Positions 34,893 through 48,131 of a stretch of 64,000 nucleotides of DNA are shown here, one piece after another (the first letter of the stretch is position 1; each line of letters opens with the position of its first letter). Both the position numbers and the translations under genes were made by a program. This stretch comes from Apoderus coryli (lineage: Eukaryota > Arthropoda > Insecta > Coleoptera > Attelabidae), in contig OU452198.1 in assembly GCA_911728435.2 (NCBI GenBank), positions 2,294,001 through 2,358,000 on the forward strand. The letters run 5' to 3'. Under the pieces are notes generated by a model, which searched no databases, was not told the origin of the DNA, and saw only the letters and a program-made list of their open reading frames with translations.

Positions 34893-37800
34893 ATGTCGTC
34901 CCCAGTAACTGCTCAAATGAACACATTCTCAGTAACGAGAATCGCATTAACAATAGGACCAAGTCTTGGATTTCTGCTTTATCTGCATTCTTCCACGTTG
35001 AATGAAAGACCTGATATAATGGACAGGTAAGTTCATATTTAAAAGTGTTTTTGAACTTTTGTTTTGCCCACATTCATTCATTAGATTTTACCACAGATTT
35101 AGAAACTCTCTAGATCTGTGGATTTTACCCAACCCTTCGTTTAGTACGCTCAAACTTCATCAGAACTTATCTTGAAAAGTTGTAATGGTTTCTAAAATTG
35201 TAACTGAATGATGAGTATTTTTTTCTTTAAATATTATTATTTAGTTTACCGTAAACAGTGTTTTAATTATTACCATACAACCCAAATTTCCAAAACACCT
35301 TCTATAAAACTTTAATACATACAGGCTGATCCACTAAGCCTGGCCAGCGGCTGTATCTCGAAAACTTATTCGATTTTGACAGACTTGAGATTGATTGGAA
35401 GAGAAAATCAAGCATTTTTAACTGTAGTATCCGCTAATACACAATAGTTTCTAATAAACTTGCCAGAGGGCGCAATTTGTAATCATTAGAGATTTTTCGA
35501 TTTTTCTCCAAAAACTTAAATGGCACGGTATAACTACAATCCCATAATCGCAAACTAGATTATCTTTGCAAGAAAAATCTGAAAACCGCAGTTCGATATC
35601 TTTGTTCGTTTCAAAGTTATCGCCAAAACAATAATCTGCGCCTTCAAGAGAATACGCTTTGTGTTATCCTCATAGAGTTCACCATTCACGGAGAGTTTTT
35701 CAACGTTTAGCTCGCTGTTTGAGACAATATGGTTGTGTTCGGCCTGTACCCTCCATAAGGTTGTTCCCATTCTGAAGTCGGGTGACAGATCTGTGATTGA
35801 TAACTATCGCCCGATTTCCATTCTGTCGAATTTTGCAAAAATTTTTGAGTCTGTACTATATGATCGTATTTATAGTTTTGTTAGAAATCAGATTTCCACT
35901 GTACAACATGGTTTCTTTTCCCATAGATCTACTGTGTCTAATCTAGCGGTTCTTTCTGAAAATGTTTCTGAGGTTTTAGATCGTGGAGGCCAAATTGATG
36001 TAATATATACAGATTTCACTAAGGCATTTGACAGAATGGATCACGGCATTTTGATGCGAAAATTTGACCAGTTTGGTTTTGTTTTAAACCTAAAATTGTT
36101 TCTTCAATCATACTTGAAAAATAGACCTCAGTATGTTTCTCACAATGGCTACCAGTCACATACATATACAGCTTCTTCAGGAGTGCCTCAGGGATCGAAC
36201 CTTGGACCCCTCTTTTTTATGTTATTTATCAATGACCTGGAGAATGGAATGAATTGTGATCGGCTGATGTTTGCGGATGATCTTAAATTGTACAGTTCTA
36301 TTGATAGTATCGTTGACTGTGCTAACCTACAGAACAATTTGGAGCTGGTGCATCAATAGAATTAGAAACACAGATACCCTTAAAACGTTGTACTTTAGCT
36401 ACGTGCGCTCTAAACTGGAATATGGTCACTGATATGGTATTCATATTATGTGACTCATCAAAATACGGTCGAAAAAGTGCAACGTAGATTTTTGAAGCAC
36501 TTAATGTATAAAGCGGATGGTCATTATCCTCCTAGGGGTACTGACTACCAATTAATGACGGATCGATTTGAGATACCAAGTCTTGAACTTAGAAGGAAAA
36601 TAAATTCTTTGCGATTTCTTTACAATTTAGTTCACTCCAATATCGATTGTTCCCACTTGCTTTCAAGAATTAATTTCAACGTTCCAAGGCAGCATATAAG
36701 GTCCAGTACAACATTTTATTGTGGTTATGCTAGGACGAATCTTATGTTGAGATCTCCTATTTCTATTTGTACCAGAAACTACAATCTTATGTGTAAATAT
36801 TGTGATATTTTTTCGTGTAGTGTTAAAGAAATTATGGATTGTGCCATGTCTCATGTTACTGATTAGTATTACAATTAAGAGCTAGTTTTCTTTTTATTTT
36901 AATTTAAGTTTATTTTTTTGTGGTTTCACCGTTTTGGAATTATTATTATTTTGTCCTGTAATTGGCTTCGCTGTTGGACAATAAATGCTATTATTATTAT
37001 TATAAGAAGACGCCGTCCTGCAAGGACAGAGGACGCAGTTATTAATGTACTGGCATATTTTAACGCAGAACCCCATAGTAGTATAAGAGAAATGGCTAGA
37101 GATTTGGACCTTAGTTACGGCACAATTCAAAGAATCCTTGTGGAAAATTTCATCCTTACCATGTAGTGTTATGTGTTATTGGGTAACAAACATGATAAGA
37201 GATAATCCACAATTTTTGTCTCAAATATTATGGACAAATGAGGCATCATTTACCAATACTGGGAGGGTAAATTTGCACAACATGCATTTTTGGTCAGAAA
37301 ACAACCCACACTGGATGCGTGGAGTTGATAATCAACATCAATGGACCTGTAATGTTTGGAGTGGCACAATTAACGGCATGCTTATTGGTCCGCATATTTT
37401 TGAAGGTATTTTGACAGGTGAAATGTAACTTAATTTTTTAAAAGAGTTTCATTTGTCCGAATTATTAGAAAATGTTCCTTTAATTGTGAGAAGAAGCATG
37501 TGGCTACAACTTGATGGGTGTCCTCCCTTGTGTATCAGCGAATACGACAGTTAAAAATGCTTGGTTTTCTCTTCCAAACACTCTCAAGTCTGTCAAAATC
37601 GAATAAGGTGTTTCGAAGTTAGAGTTGTTAAAAGAATTACACATTGAATGGCTTCCCCCACTCTTATTAAGGATCATACATCAACAAGCCTCAGACAAAA
37701 GTGGTATAAAATTGTCTAGGCTTTTTGATGATCTTACCACATTTATCTATATTTAGAAATTTTCGGAGAAATTAAGCATTTTAAATGAAATAACGCCCCC

Positions 37801-40800
37801 TTGTGGCGAAATGCGGAACTTGAAAATAGTTTCTAGAATTTTCTCATGACCACTTTAATTGAAAAAAAAATTTCCCCAAGGTTCTACGACCAATAGTTTC
37901 CGAGATACAGCCACGCTTAGTGGATCAGCCTGTATAGAGCGATTTCTGTATGGAGAGCTATCGGTGCCTTGAGTGCACCAGTTTATTTTTCAATACAGAG
38001 ATTTCTTCTAGAGACAATCGTGTAAAGGACCTTCAACTGTATGAAACAAAAGATAGCTACGACTTTATCATTGTGGGAGGAGGTAGCGCTGGATCTGTTT
38101 TAGCAAATCGCCTGTCGGAAAATCCTTTTTGGGATATTCTGCTATTGGAAGCTGGACCAGATGAGATAAGTTTGTCTGATATACCATTGATGTTTCCCAC
38201 ACTACAATTGACACCTATTGATTGGCAATACAAGGTAAAACACAAGGTCTAATATTTATACGTATAACATCCCTTTATATACAGGGTGTTAGTAAATAGG
38301 TGCAATAAACTTCAGGGGGTGAATCTGCATGAAGAAATAATGACAGTTTGCTACCGACGCGTCGGTAAACGTATGCTTCATTACCAAGACACAGTGAATT
38401 AAAGTTTTGCTTTGTAACCGGTTGAGATATGCAAATGAAATTTACAGGGTTTTAAGAGGTACTTATAGCGCAGCTTTTTACATGTAATTAGGAACTTTAT
38501 GTTTATCATTGGCGTGCATACGGGTAAAACTAAAACATATTAATATAAATAGACAAAAAATGTTACTTAAAAATGACGCCTCCTACAAAAAAAAAGTTAA
38601 GATACCCTTTTTGTCAGAAATTGAACGAGAATTTCAAAGATAATTTGCATTTTAAAATATCTCAGTGGCGTCCTACTGCGCGTTAAGATGTTTTATTTAA
38701 TAAAATTAAAATGGCACCCCGTACAGAAAAAAGGTAAGATAGCTTTATTGTCACAAATTGAAGGAGGATTTCCAAAATAATTTTTGTTTCGAAATATCGC
38801 AGTGGCGTACTACTGCGTGTTAAGATGTTTTATTTTTTAATATAAAAATGACACCCCGTACGAAAAAAAAGTAAGATAGCTTTTTTGTCACAATTTGAAC
38901 GAGGATATCAAAAATAATTTGTATTTTAAAATATCTCAGTGGCGTACTACTGCGCGTTAAGATGTTTTATTTTTTAACATAAAAATGGCACCCCATACGA
39001 AAAAAAGGTAAGACAGCTTTTTGGTCATAAATTGAACGAAGATTTCAAAGATAATTTTTATTTTGAAATATCTCAGTGGCGTACTACTGCGCGTTAAGAT
39101 GTTTTATTTTTTAACATAAAAATGGCACCCCATACGAAAAAAAGGTAAGACAGCTTTTTTGTCATAAATTGAACTAGTAGTTCAAAGATAATTTGCATTT
39201 TAAAATATCTCAGTGGCGTACTACTGCGCGTTAAGATGTTTTATTTTATAAAATTAAAATGGCACCCCGTACGAAAACAAGGTAAGACAGCTTTTTTGTC
39301 ACAAATTGAACAAGGATTTCAAAGATAATTTGCATTTTAAAATATCTCAGTGGCGTACTACTGCGCGTTAAGATGTTTTATGTTATAAAATTAAAATGGC
39401 ACCCCGTACGAAAAAAAGGTAAGACAGCTTTTTTGTCACAAATTGAACGAGGATTTCAAAAATAATTTGTATTTTGAAAGATCTCAGTGGCGTACTACTG
39501 CGGGTTAAGATGTTTTATTTTTTAACAAAAAAATGGCACCCCGTACGAAAAAAAAAGGTAAGAGACCTTTTTTCTCACAAATTGAAAGAGGATTTCAACA
39601 ATAATTTGAAATTTTGAAATATCTCAGTGGCGTACTACTGCGCGTTAAGATGTTTTATTTTATAAAATTAAAATGGCACCCCGTACGAAAAAAAGGTAAG
39701 ACAGCTTTTTTGTCATAAATTGAACGAGGATTTCAAAGATAATTTTTATTTTGAAATATCTCAGTGGCGTACTACTGCGCGTTAAGATGTTTTATTTTTT
39801 AACATAAAAATGGCACCCCATACGAAAAAAAGGTAAGACAGCTTTTTTGTCACAAATTGAACAAGGATTTCAAAGATAATTTGCATTTTAAAATATCTCA
39901 GTGGCGTACTACTGCGCGTTAAGATGTTTTACTTTATAAAATTAAAATGGCACCCCGTACGAAAAAAAGGTAAGACAGCTTTTTTGTCACAAATTAAACG
40001 AGGATTTCCAAAATAATTTTTATTTTAAAATATCTCAGTGGCGTACTACTGCGCGTTAAGATGTTTTATTTTATACAATTAAAATGCCACCCCGTACGAA
40101 AAAAAGGTAAGACAGCTTTTTTGTCACAAATTGAACGAGGATTTCAAAAATAATTTTTATTTTGAAATATCTCAGTGGCGTACTACTGCGCGTTAAGATG
40201 TTTTATTTTCTAACATAAAAATGGCACCCCGTAGGAAAAAAAAAGGTAAGAGAGCTTTTGTGTCCCGAATTGAACAAGAATTTAAAAAATTATTTGTATT
40301 TTGAAATATCTCAGTGGCGTACTACTGTGTGTTAAGATGTTTTATTTTTTAACATAAAAAAGGCACCCCCTACGAAAAAAAGGCAAGGGAGCTTTTCTGT
40401 CACAAATCGAACAACAATTTCAAAAATTATGTTTAGTTTGAAATATATCAGTGGTGTACCATTTTTTTATTTAAAAACATTGAGATCATTCATTTGCATA
40501 TCTCGACCGGTTTCAGAGCAAGAAATCAATTATCAGTGCTTAAGAAAAATTTTAAGTATAGTGGTAAAACGTGCTTTTTAATAATGCTCCATGAATATTT
40601 ACTGTCTAGGTTGAACCGGGAGAAAAGTATTGCCAAGCAATGGAGAGCAAACAATGCAATTGGCCTCGAGGAAAAGTACTTGGTGGGAGTTCAGTGTTGA
40701 ATGCAATGTTATATGTTAGAGGGAATCGAAAAGATTACGACAGGTAAATTATATTTTTTTTACAAAAAAAAAAAACAATAAACCTTGAAGTTTGAATTGA

Positions 40801-43800
40801 ATCAACCTTTTATTGACACGTTGGTGTCATCAACATGCATTAGAGTGAAGTGCCTTGCCTCGACATGCTTGTATGGATCTTATTTTTGAAATTTGTAGCC
40901 TTATAAAATATTTTTAGGTGGGCTGAAGTAGGAAACTATGGTTGGAGTTACGAAGAAGTATTACCGTATTTCAAAAAAGCTGAAAACATACAAGTTCCTG
41001 AACTGATGAATGATCCTTATCATGGCAAAGGTGGATATTTGACCGTGGAACATTTTAGGTAAGACGTTACTTTAGCTTCGTTATACTCAAAAATAACATG
41101 AAAGATGATTTTATCTTACTGATATACCTACCGGAAACATCCGAATTTTGTTCTAGATCTAGATCTACCTCTTTTAACAAATTTTATGAAAGCTCTGCAT
41201 TTTGGTAATTTTAATGGATCTTTCATTATTTTTATGTGTTAAACTATCAGTTTAATAAATTTTAAACCTACTTCTTTATTTCCCATGGCATTCTTGATCA
41301 CGGAAAATTAAAGATACATGATTTTTCAACGAATTTTGGTGAACAACATTCTTTTAGCCATAACTCTCAAACGAATGAAGATTTTCCTGTGCGGTTTTGG
41401 ACTTTTTTGTTGCAAATTCAATTTACTTTTCATTTTTGATAATATATTTGTATCATTCCATTTAAGTTTTTAAAGAAAATCAAAAAAACCTTAGGCGATG
41501 CAAATATCGCCATATAGCGGAGCCCCAAAAAAAAATTATGATTTAAAATATTTTTTTTCTTCATCAGCAAGGCTTGAGTTCTTAAACAAAAATTAGATTG
41601 ATAAATTCGGTTAAGCCAAACCAAAGTTATAGACATTATCATAGGTAAAATTTCGTCCTTCCTTGCTGCCTTTATTTCAAGCCTTACAATAAAAAGTGAT
41701 ACACCAAAAAGATGCCGAATCTCAGTAGCATTACCGTAGTAGTATTGTTTTTCTAACTTATATTGCGAAATTTTCAATAAAAATGCATTTTTCGCATTAC
41801 TGTATCCATTACGCCCCCTAGCGGTATAGTTTGGAACTGAAAAACTATTTCCAGCGATTTCCCATGGTGAATTTCCCTAAGATATGCTACCTTTCCAGCC
41901 TTAATGGAATACCCGGTACATTATACGGGAGAAAAACGTAATTTTAACAAAAAGGAAGATGAAGACACACCTAGATCTAACGTATTCCGATGCGAGCTTT
42001 CAAAAGCCCAAGTCTGGAACGAAGGGTAACCATTACAAATTTGAGTTCAAGAGTATACAACGCAACACTTTAGGTACTCTGTGCATCACACCTCCCCAAC
42101 TGCATAGTAGGTATGGACAGTATATGTACTTAATAATGCATAGCGACTGCTGGAAACATGTAAAACTACATGCTTAGAGAATTGCCTATACTTGTTTTAC
42201 CCATTCCAATTATTCATGCAAGTAGTAGAACGAACTAAATAAACGAACGAGTATATTGAACATTATATCTACAGTGAATTGTAAATCAGAATTTCGTTCG
42301 AAGTTCGAAGGACCAAAAAGAACTCCGCTACAATTTCAGATGAATTAGTTCGTATACTTGTTTAATAATAATTATTGTTGTATGAAAATGATGGCATTTT
42401 ATTGTTTTAAATATTAAACAAATATGTACATATAGTTAATTCAACTGTTTTTGTACTTAATCTGCAGGGTCTGAAATACCAAAAAAGGCATCTAGAAAAC
42501 CCTGAACTGTTTCGAGAGAGAAAACTTGGCAAAAGCCATCCGAACAGTGAGAACCAGCTCTTGAGTTGTTTCAATATTTTCAAGATGATCGAAAAGTCAC
42601 CGTTCTCTCTGAATTTTTTCTTAGCATGGATAGCAAACCATAATTTATTTTGTTTTCTAATTTGACTATAGATATCATTCACCATTAGCGGATTGGTTCC
42701 TGGATGCTGCAAGGGAATACGGGTATCCAGTACGGGATTTTAATGGTGCATATCAAACTGGATTTAATTTAGCCCATGGCACCTTAAGGGATGGATTACG
42801 ATGCAGCACCGCCAAAGCTTATATAAGGTAATCAGAACTAAAGATTCTTTGTGGAAACAATTTTGAATTAAATCAGGATTACAAACGGACAGCTGCGCCT
42901 TCTGTATGAAATAATTATTTTCCAGATCAGCTTCGAAACGACCAAACCTACATGTAAGTCTCTTTTCCCATGTTGAGAAGATTCTGATTGATAAAAACAC
43001 GAAACAAGCTTACGGAGTGGTTTATAACAAACTTGGCATCAAAAAGACGGTCTATGCTGATAGAGAAGTTATATTGAGTGCTGGAGCTCTAGGCTCACCC
43101 CAATTACTCATGCTGTGTACGTAAGTAGTAGAGTGCTTCGTAATTATGCAGGCAAACAACGAATTCAGGGCCAAGATCTAGACTTTTGTTTAATTTAACT
43201 GAATTTGTATTCAAGTCATAGTTTGTCCTCCGGGGACCTCAAAAAAATATAAATATAAAGAGTAATATAGGAGCGAGGACGCTCCCCTGTGGTATACCAA
43301 TATCACTACTAACTCAAGTAGAAATTTGTTTTATGATATATCTGACTCAATTTTCTAATAAGATCAAGGCGCCTCCATCAATACCATGTCGACTAAGCTT
43401 ATCAAATAAATGTGTTCTGTTTCTTTTGCACTTTTGCCACTCTGACTGAGTTTGTTTTTAACGTACGGGAATAAAAAGAAGTCATTCGGTGCCAAGTCAA
43501 GACTATACGGCGGATGACTCATCAAATCGATGTTTTGGGTGCTCAAAAATGCAGTTGTTTGAGCCGATGTGTGAGAGCTCGCATTGTCGTGATGAAGAGT
43601 GATCCGTCTTCGGCGGTTGGTTTTCCTGATTTCTTGGAAGACAACTGCCAAACAAATGGTTGTGTACCACTCATAATTAACTGTTCTGCGTTGTTCTAGT
43701 GGTACGGTTGCGACATGTCCAGTTGTTCCGAAAGAACAGGCGACCATTTGCTTGGAAGTACTTCGTGCGCGAACAACTTTTGTTGGATTTGGCTCATCTT

Positions 43801-46800
43801 GATACACCCATACAGTCGACTGCTGTTTACTTTCGGACTCATACGCGTAAATCCACGATCCATCACCTGTCACGATGTCATAGACGTGTTTCGAAGCACT
43901 GCGATCGTATTTTTTGAGCATTTCTTTCGACCAATCAACACGGTCCTTTTTTTGAGCGATTGACAAATTGTGTGGGATCCAACGCGAACAAATTTTTTTG
44001 ATAGTCAAATGTTTATGCAATATTAAATGTACGCTGGTCGCACTAGTGCCTAAGGTTGTCTCAATCTCTTGATAGGTCACATGACGATCTTGCAATATCA
44101 GTTCGCGCACAGCTTCAATGGTTTTCGGAACAACAACTGATTTTGGACGACCTTCACGAAATTCGTCTTGGAATGAACTATGACCACGATTGAATTCACC
44201 ATACCATCAATAAACACTGGTCCTTGATGGAGCTTTATCGTCAAAAATTGAATTAAGTTCATCCATGCACCCGCAAAGCAAGTGCTGCAACTTTCCGGCC
44301 TGAGGTTCAAATGCTGTACAAAATGATACACATATGAGGCGTTCCTTAGCAGTTTAATATCTGATGACTTGACGATTTATGTTTCATTTTTATTATCACT
44401 TGATCGGGCTGATTAAGGGTCACTTCCGGAAGCCTCTCAAAAGACCAGTTGATTATATCATTGTAACACCTTCAATTCTTTCACTGTCAGGTATACTGCT
44501 GGCAATATCTTCCCCCTTCGGGTTGCAGGAATGGGTTCTGGAATTTTGTATTGTCGACCTGGATTTCAGTACTTTTCGTTGTCCTATTAATTCTAGTGTA
44601 TTGATTAACGTTTACTTTAAAGTGCTTCTACTGTGTGACATATAATGCAATTTCTAGCTGGCATTGGTCCTAGAGAACATCTCCACAATGTAGGCATCGA
44701 AACCCTAGTGAATCTTCAAGGTGTTGGGCAGAATATGCAAGATCACGTTGCAATGGGTGGGGCAACATACCTTTTTGAAGTTGATGAACAATACAAGGAT
44801 GAAATATGGAGTTTTCAATTGCCCAAAGTGTTTTCGACAGAGACAATTAATGATTTCGCACAGAATAAGAGCGGCAAGATGTACTGGTTGCCAGAATGTG
44901 AAGTAATCAATTTACATAGTGACGTTTCAGTTTGTAGCAGGTCAGCTGTTAGTATTTCTTATTTCTAGGTCATGGGATTTGTGAGTACCAAATACGAAGA
45001 TCCTCAAGAAGATTGGCCAGATATTCAGTACTTTTTCACATCCTATGCTGACAACACGGATGGGGGGTTGTTTGGAAAGAAAGCAACAGGACTAACAGTA
45101 ACTACGAAATCTCTCACGATGATGCAATAATGTAGTATATTATTTATATTTTATAATTTAGGATGAAGTTTATTCAGCTCTTTTTGAAAAGATTGTCTAT
45201 AAGGAAGCGTTCAGTGTGATAACGTTACTGATGAGACCTAAAAGTACTGGTAGAGTAATGTTGAAAGACAATAATCCATTATCGAAGTTGCTGATTTATC
45301 CAAATTACTTTGATCATCCTGATGATATAAAAGTTATGGTAATTATAACCATTTGTATACATTATTCAACATACGAGCGCTATTTGTGTTGTTTACAGTA
45401 ACTTAAAAGATTCATCTCTGCCCAAAAATGGAATTAAATCGTGAACATTTTCGTGCGATTATTTTTTACAACTTTCGACGTGGATTAGGTAACTCAGCAA
45501 CAGTGCATGGATGAACTTAATTCAATTTTTGGAGGACCAGTGTTTGCCTTAGTCCTAAGGCTGAATGATCTTCGGCGACTGACCCTTCTATATGTTATAT
45601 GTTCGGTGGTCGCACGGTGAAATCTGTGTCTGATGAGTCGAGTTTGACACGAAACAGAAGTGCAGAATACACCAATCACCGACAGCACGACCAATCATCT
45701 TAATCTCTCGCTGAAATAAGTTTTCTCGCCTGGCATCATTATCATCAGCATTTACTCGCTAACGAGTATGAATGAAGGGTGACGAAAAAGCAAGGAAATT
45801 GGCCCCCAGAGAGGTAATTAAATTCATGAAAAGTTTGGAGCAACTAAACTAATTAAGAGTTATTCATACAAGATCTATTGGCGGAAACGAAGAGAGGCTC
45901 AAGGGCCCAAACTACTCCTCTGCAATCTATAATCAACGCGTAGCTGACAACTTTACAAACTGGTGTATCGGGTGGAAGAGCGCAACTCATCAGACTCAAC
46001 TCAAGAACTGGTCCCAACAACATTATCAACATACAAGAAACTAAAACACAGTGGTAGAACAATGCATTATTTAGAAGCTCTACTTGATGATCTGCGAAAG
46101 GAAAAATATGCCTGTGTAGGTGTAGTGGTTGTTGTTGCTCCGAGGCAGCCCAGCATCAGTATATGCAGTCCCATCGTCCCTGGAGTGACTAGAAGTCACG
46201 GAGAGGAAATTGATAACGACCACAGTGAAGTTGCACCCTTGTTACTGTCAAAGGCGCAGATCAGAACTTTCTTAAACTCGATTCTCTGCAAGATGCCATG
46301 AGGTTGCGGGCTTAGACAGTTTACGCTATGGCAGAATCTCATGTATACTCACTGATTCGGGAAGCATACGATGGTATGGTGAATTCAATCGTGGTCGTAG
46401 TTCACTCCAAGACGAATTTCGTGAAGGTCATCCAAAATCAGTTGTTGTTCCGAAAACCATTGATGCTGTGCGCGAACTGATATTGCAAGATCGTCATGTG
46501 ACCTATCAAGAGATTGAGATAACCTTAGGCATTAGTGGGACCAGCATACATTCAATATTGCATAAACATTTGACTGTCATAAAAATTTGTTTGCGTTGGA
46601 TCCCACACAATTTGTCAATCGCTCAAAAAAAGGCTCGTGTCGATTGGTCGAAAGAAATGCTCAAAAAATACCATCGCGGTGCTTCGAAACACGTCTATGA
46701 CTTCATGACAGGTTATGAATCGTGGATTTACGCGTATGAACCCGAAAGTAAACAGCAGTCGATTGATGGGTGTTTCAAGCTGAACCAAATCCAACAAAAG

Positions 46801-48102
46801 TTGTTCGCGCACGAGGCACTTCCAAGCAAATGGTCGCACTAGAACAACGCGGAACAGTCAATTCTGAGTGGTACACAACCATTTGTTTGCCAGTTGTCTT
46901 CCAAGAAATCAGGAAAACCAATCGCCGAAGACGGATCACTATTCACCACGACAATGCGAGCTCTCTTCTGACTTCTTTTTATTCACGTACGTAAAAAACA
47001 AACTGAGAGGTCAACGTTCTTCGACACCGGAAGAAGCGGTTGCTGCATGTTTCGGAGATACCTCAATCAGAGTGGCAAAAGTGCTTCGACAATTGGTTCA
47101 AACGCATGCAAAAGTGTATAGATCTTCATGGAGAATATTTTAAAAAACAATAAAGTGATTTTCGATGATTAATATTTGTTTTTGTTCCCTAATCCCGAAA
47201 TATAAAACGCAACCCTTGTATTTATTTGTTCTCAATCGTTTACTAGGTAGAGGGAGCAAAACTGGGACACAAAATCATCACTCAAAGCACAAGGTTTCGT
47301 CAATATAATACGAGATTTCACGAGTTGAAAATGCCAGGATGCCACAATTTAGAGTTACTATCAGATGAATATTGGACTTGCTTGGCATACCACTATACTT
47401 TGACGATCTATCATCCTGTGGGAACGGCGAAGATGGGTCCTGATAACGATTTTATGGCTGTTTTGGATCCGACTCTTAAAGTTAGAGGTAAACAGAACTG
47501 TGATAAAACAAAGACACATTCATAAAACTATTATTTTATAAATTCATTACAATTAGAACATATTCGGAAGAAGTAGTCCATTTTCGTACCTACTTCGAGC
47601 AAATTTGCTCCAAACACGTCTGGTGTTTAAAGACATTAAAAAATATGATTTCAAATCTCCAAAGTTTGAAGTTCAGGTATTCTCTTTCAATCACTGTCCA
47701 TTTTCGTCAGGATTGTGTCAAGATTTTTGGAATAAGCCTTCCTTGACTCCATCGTGTTGATTTTTCTCTTCTTCTTACTTAGCTTCGCCTTGTTTCCCTT
47801 CTTCATTCATCCAGAAATAATGATATAAGACTTCCGTTATTTGCAGTGAATCTGAAGCCTGTGTCTTCAATTCTCTTCCTTATAAATGTGTTTGTCAGTA
47901 TATTATTTTTAATATTTTCATAGGTGTGAAAAATTTGCGAGTGGTAGACTGTTCGATAATGCCGTTCATCCCGTCAGGAAACACTAATGCCCCAGCCATA
48001 ATGGTGGCGGAAAAAGCTGCTGATATGATTAAGACCGACTGGGGAGACCTGAACAATTATTACGATGACAATGTTTATGCGAATCATGGTATAGATTTAT
48101 AG
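34893..48102 (+). CDS. GMC oxidoreductase (gene B), complete, 649 aa
   Basis: Eleven exons: 34893-35026, 38012-38234, 40610-40743, 40918-41058, 42672-42827, 42926-43116, 44658-44902, 44969-45097, 45162-45338, 47247-47487, 47924-48102. They sum to 1950 nt with every junction in phase and no stop. A hydrophobic segment lies at about 14-32 (signal peptide or anchor). The FAD site [13 protein letters not shown] is near 61-73. Signature 1 is [19 protein letters not shown]; signature 2, [18 protein letters not shown], is split by intron 6. The catalytic pair is His566 ([11 protein letters not shown]) and Asn610 (IPSGNTNAP). The protein should be an active FAD enzyme of unknown substrate, secreted or membrane-anchored. 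Introns 1, 2, 4, 6 and 9 are swollen by transposons; the others are short. Confidence 0.95.
35322..37932 (+). mobile_element. Tc1/mariner-like element split by a LINE (gene B intron 1)
   Basis: Ends caggctgatccactaag and the inverted cttagtggatcagcctg are flanked by TA. Transposase begins left of a LINE insertion (about 35660-35755, ending near [14 protein letters not shown]). It resumes right of it ([92 protein letters not shown]). Frameshifts are present, so both parts are dead. Confidence 0.85.
35740..37003 (+). mobile_element. Nearly intact 5'-truncated LINE RT
   Basis: 35733-36359 is an open RT frame: [52 protein letters not shown] and [11 protein letters not shown] with the catalytic FADD intact. 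After a stop, 36450-36866 continues with [11 protein letters not shown] and [17 protein letters not shown]. The 3' end is AATAAATGCT followed by ATT repeats at about 36977-37003. It is among the youngest-looking LINEs here and has split a DNA transposon. Confidence 0.88.
38282..40540. mobile_element. Element carrying a tandem array (gene B intron 2)
   Basis: The left end TA-cagggtgttagtaaatag looks like a DNA-transposon terminus. A subterminal block ccggttgagatatgcaaatg at about 38418-38437 is inverted at 40489-40511, on the other side of the 137-bp array. The matching right terminus is missing. Confidence 0.55.
38555..40455. repeat. 137-bp tandem array, about 14 units
   Basis: The marker agtggcgtactactgcgcgt recurs near 38664 (variant), 38801, 38938, 39075, 39212 and 39349 and on to the end, a regular 137-bp period. 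Units also contain aaatggcaccccgtacgaaa and a ggtaagacag stretch. Two unit types alternate: gatgttttattttttaacat and the same phrase ending in ataaaatt. The ggtaag motif in every unit is a repeated cryptic splice donor inside an intron. Confidence 0.95.
41059..42671 (+). other. Intron 4 of gene B
   Basis: Holds ORFs of 115 aa (41430-41777, minus) and 72 aa (41959-42177, plus) with no recognisable motif, and several AT-rich blocks. Probably unidentified non-coding transposon DNA. Confidence 0.45.
43360..44345 (-). mobile_element. mariner copy 1 (gene B intron 6)
   Basis: The minus-strand 248-codon frame 43364-44110 is a mariner transposase: [37 protein letters not shown] (first Asp; the usual Glu is Gly), [10 protein letters not shown] (second Asp) and [13 protein letters not shown] (third Asp), the DD34D arrangement. 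The first 80 or so codons are in another frame with a stop in [10 protein letters not shown], and the C-terminus is rearranged. Not active. Confidence 0.92.
45428..47165 (+). mobile_element. mariner copy 2, split by a LINE fragment (gene B intron 9)
   Basis: The transposase start [20 protein letters not shown] at 45428 runs to about 45538. It resumes near 46363 with [10 protein letters not shown] in one frame, i.e. [17 protein letters not shown] in the coding frame, and continues ([36 protein letters not shown]) through frameshifts to about 47145. A deletion removes the third catalytic Asp region. It is the same family as copy 1, in opposite orientation. Confidence 0.9.
45540..46362 (+). mobile_element. 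Jockey-like fragment inside mariner copy 2
   Basis: 45925-46010 gives [15 protein letters not shown] and 46250-46360 gives [20 protein letters not shown], matching the C-terminal parts of the 19.0-20.1 kb Jockey copy. It interrupts the mariner transposase between its N-terminal helix-turn-helix and the YRWYGEF region. Confidence 0.75.
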
Positions 48103-48125
48103 TTCAATATTGACGAAAACGTGAA

Positions 48126-48131
48126 AATAAA
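48126..48131 (+). terminator. Poly(A) signal of gene B
   Basis: AATAAA lies 24 bp after the TAG stop of GMC gene B. Confidence 0.6.

Noticed and set aside
41430..41777. 115-aa minus-strand ORF in gene B intron 4
   Set aside because: Low complexity, no motif, and it lies in a repetitive-looking intron.
43514..43963. Plus-strand ORFs of 61-82 aa
   Set aside because: Antisense shadows of mariner copy 1.
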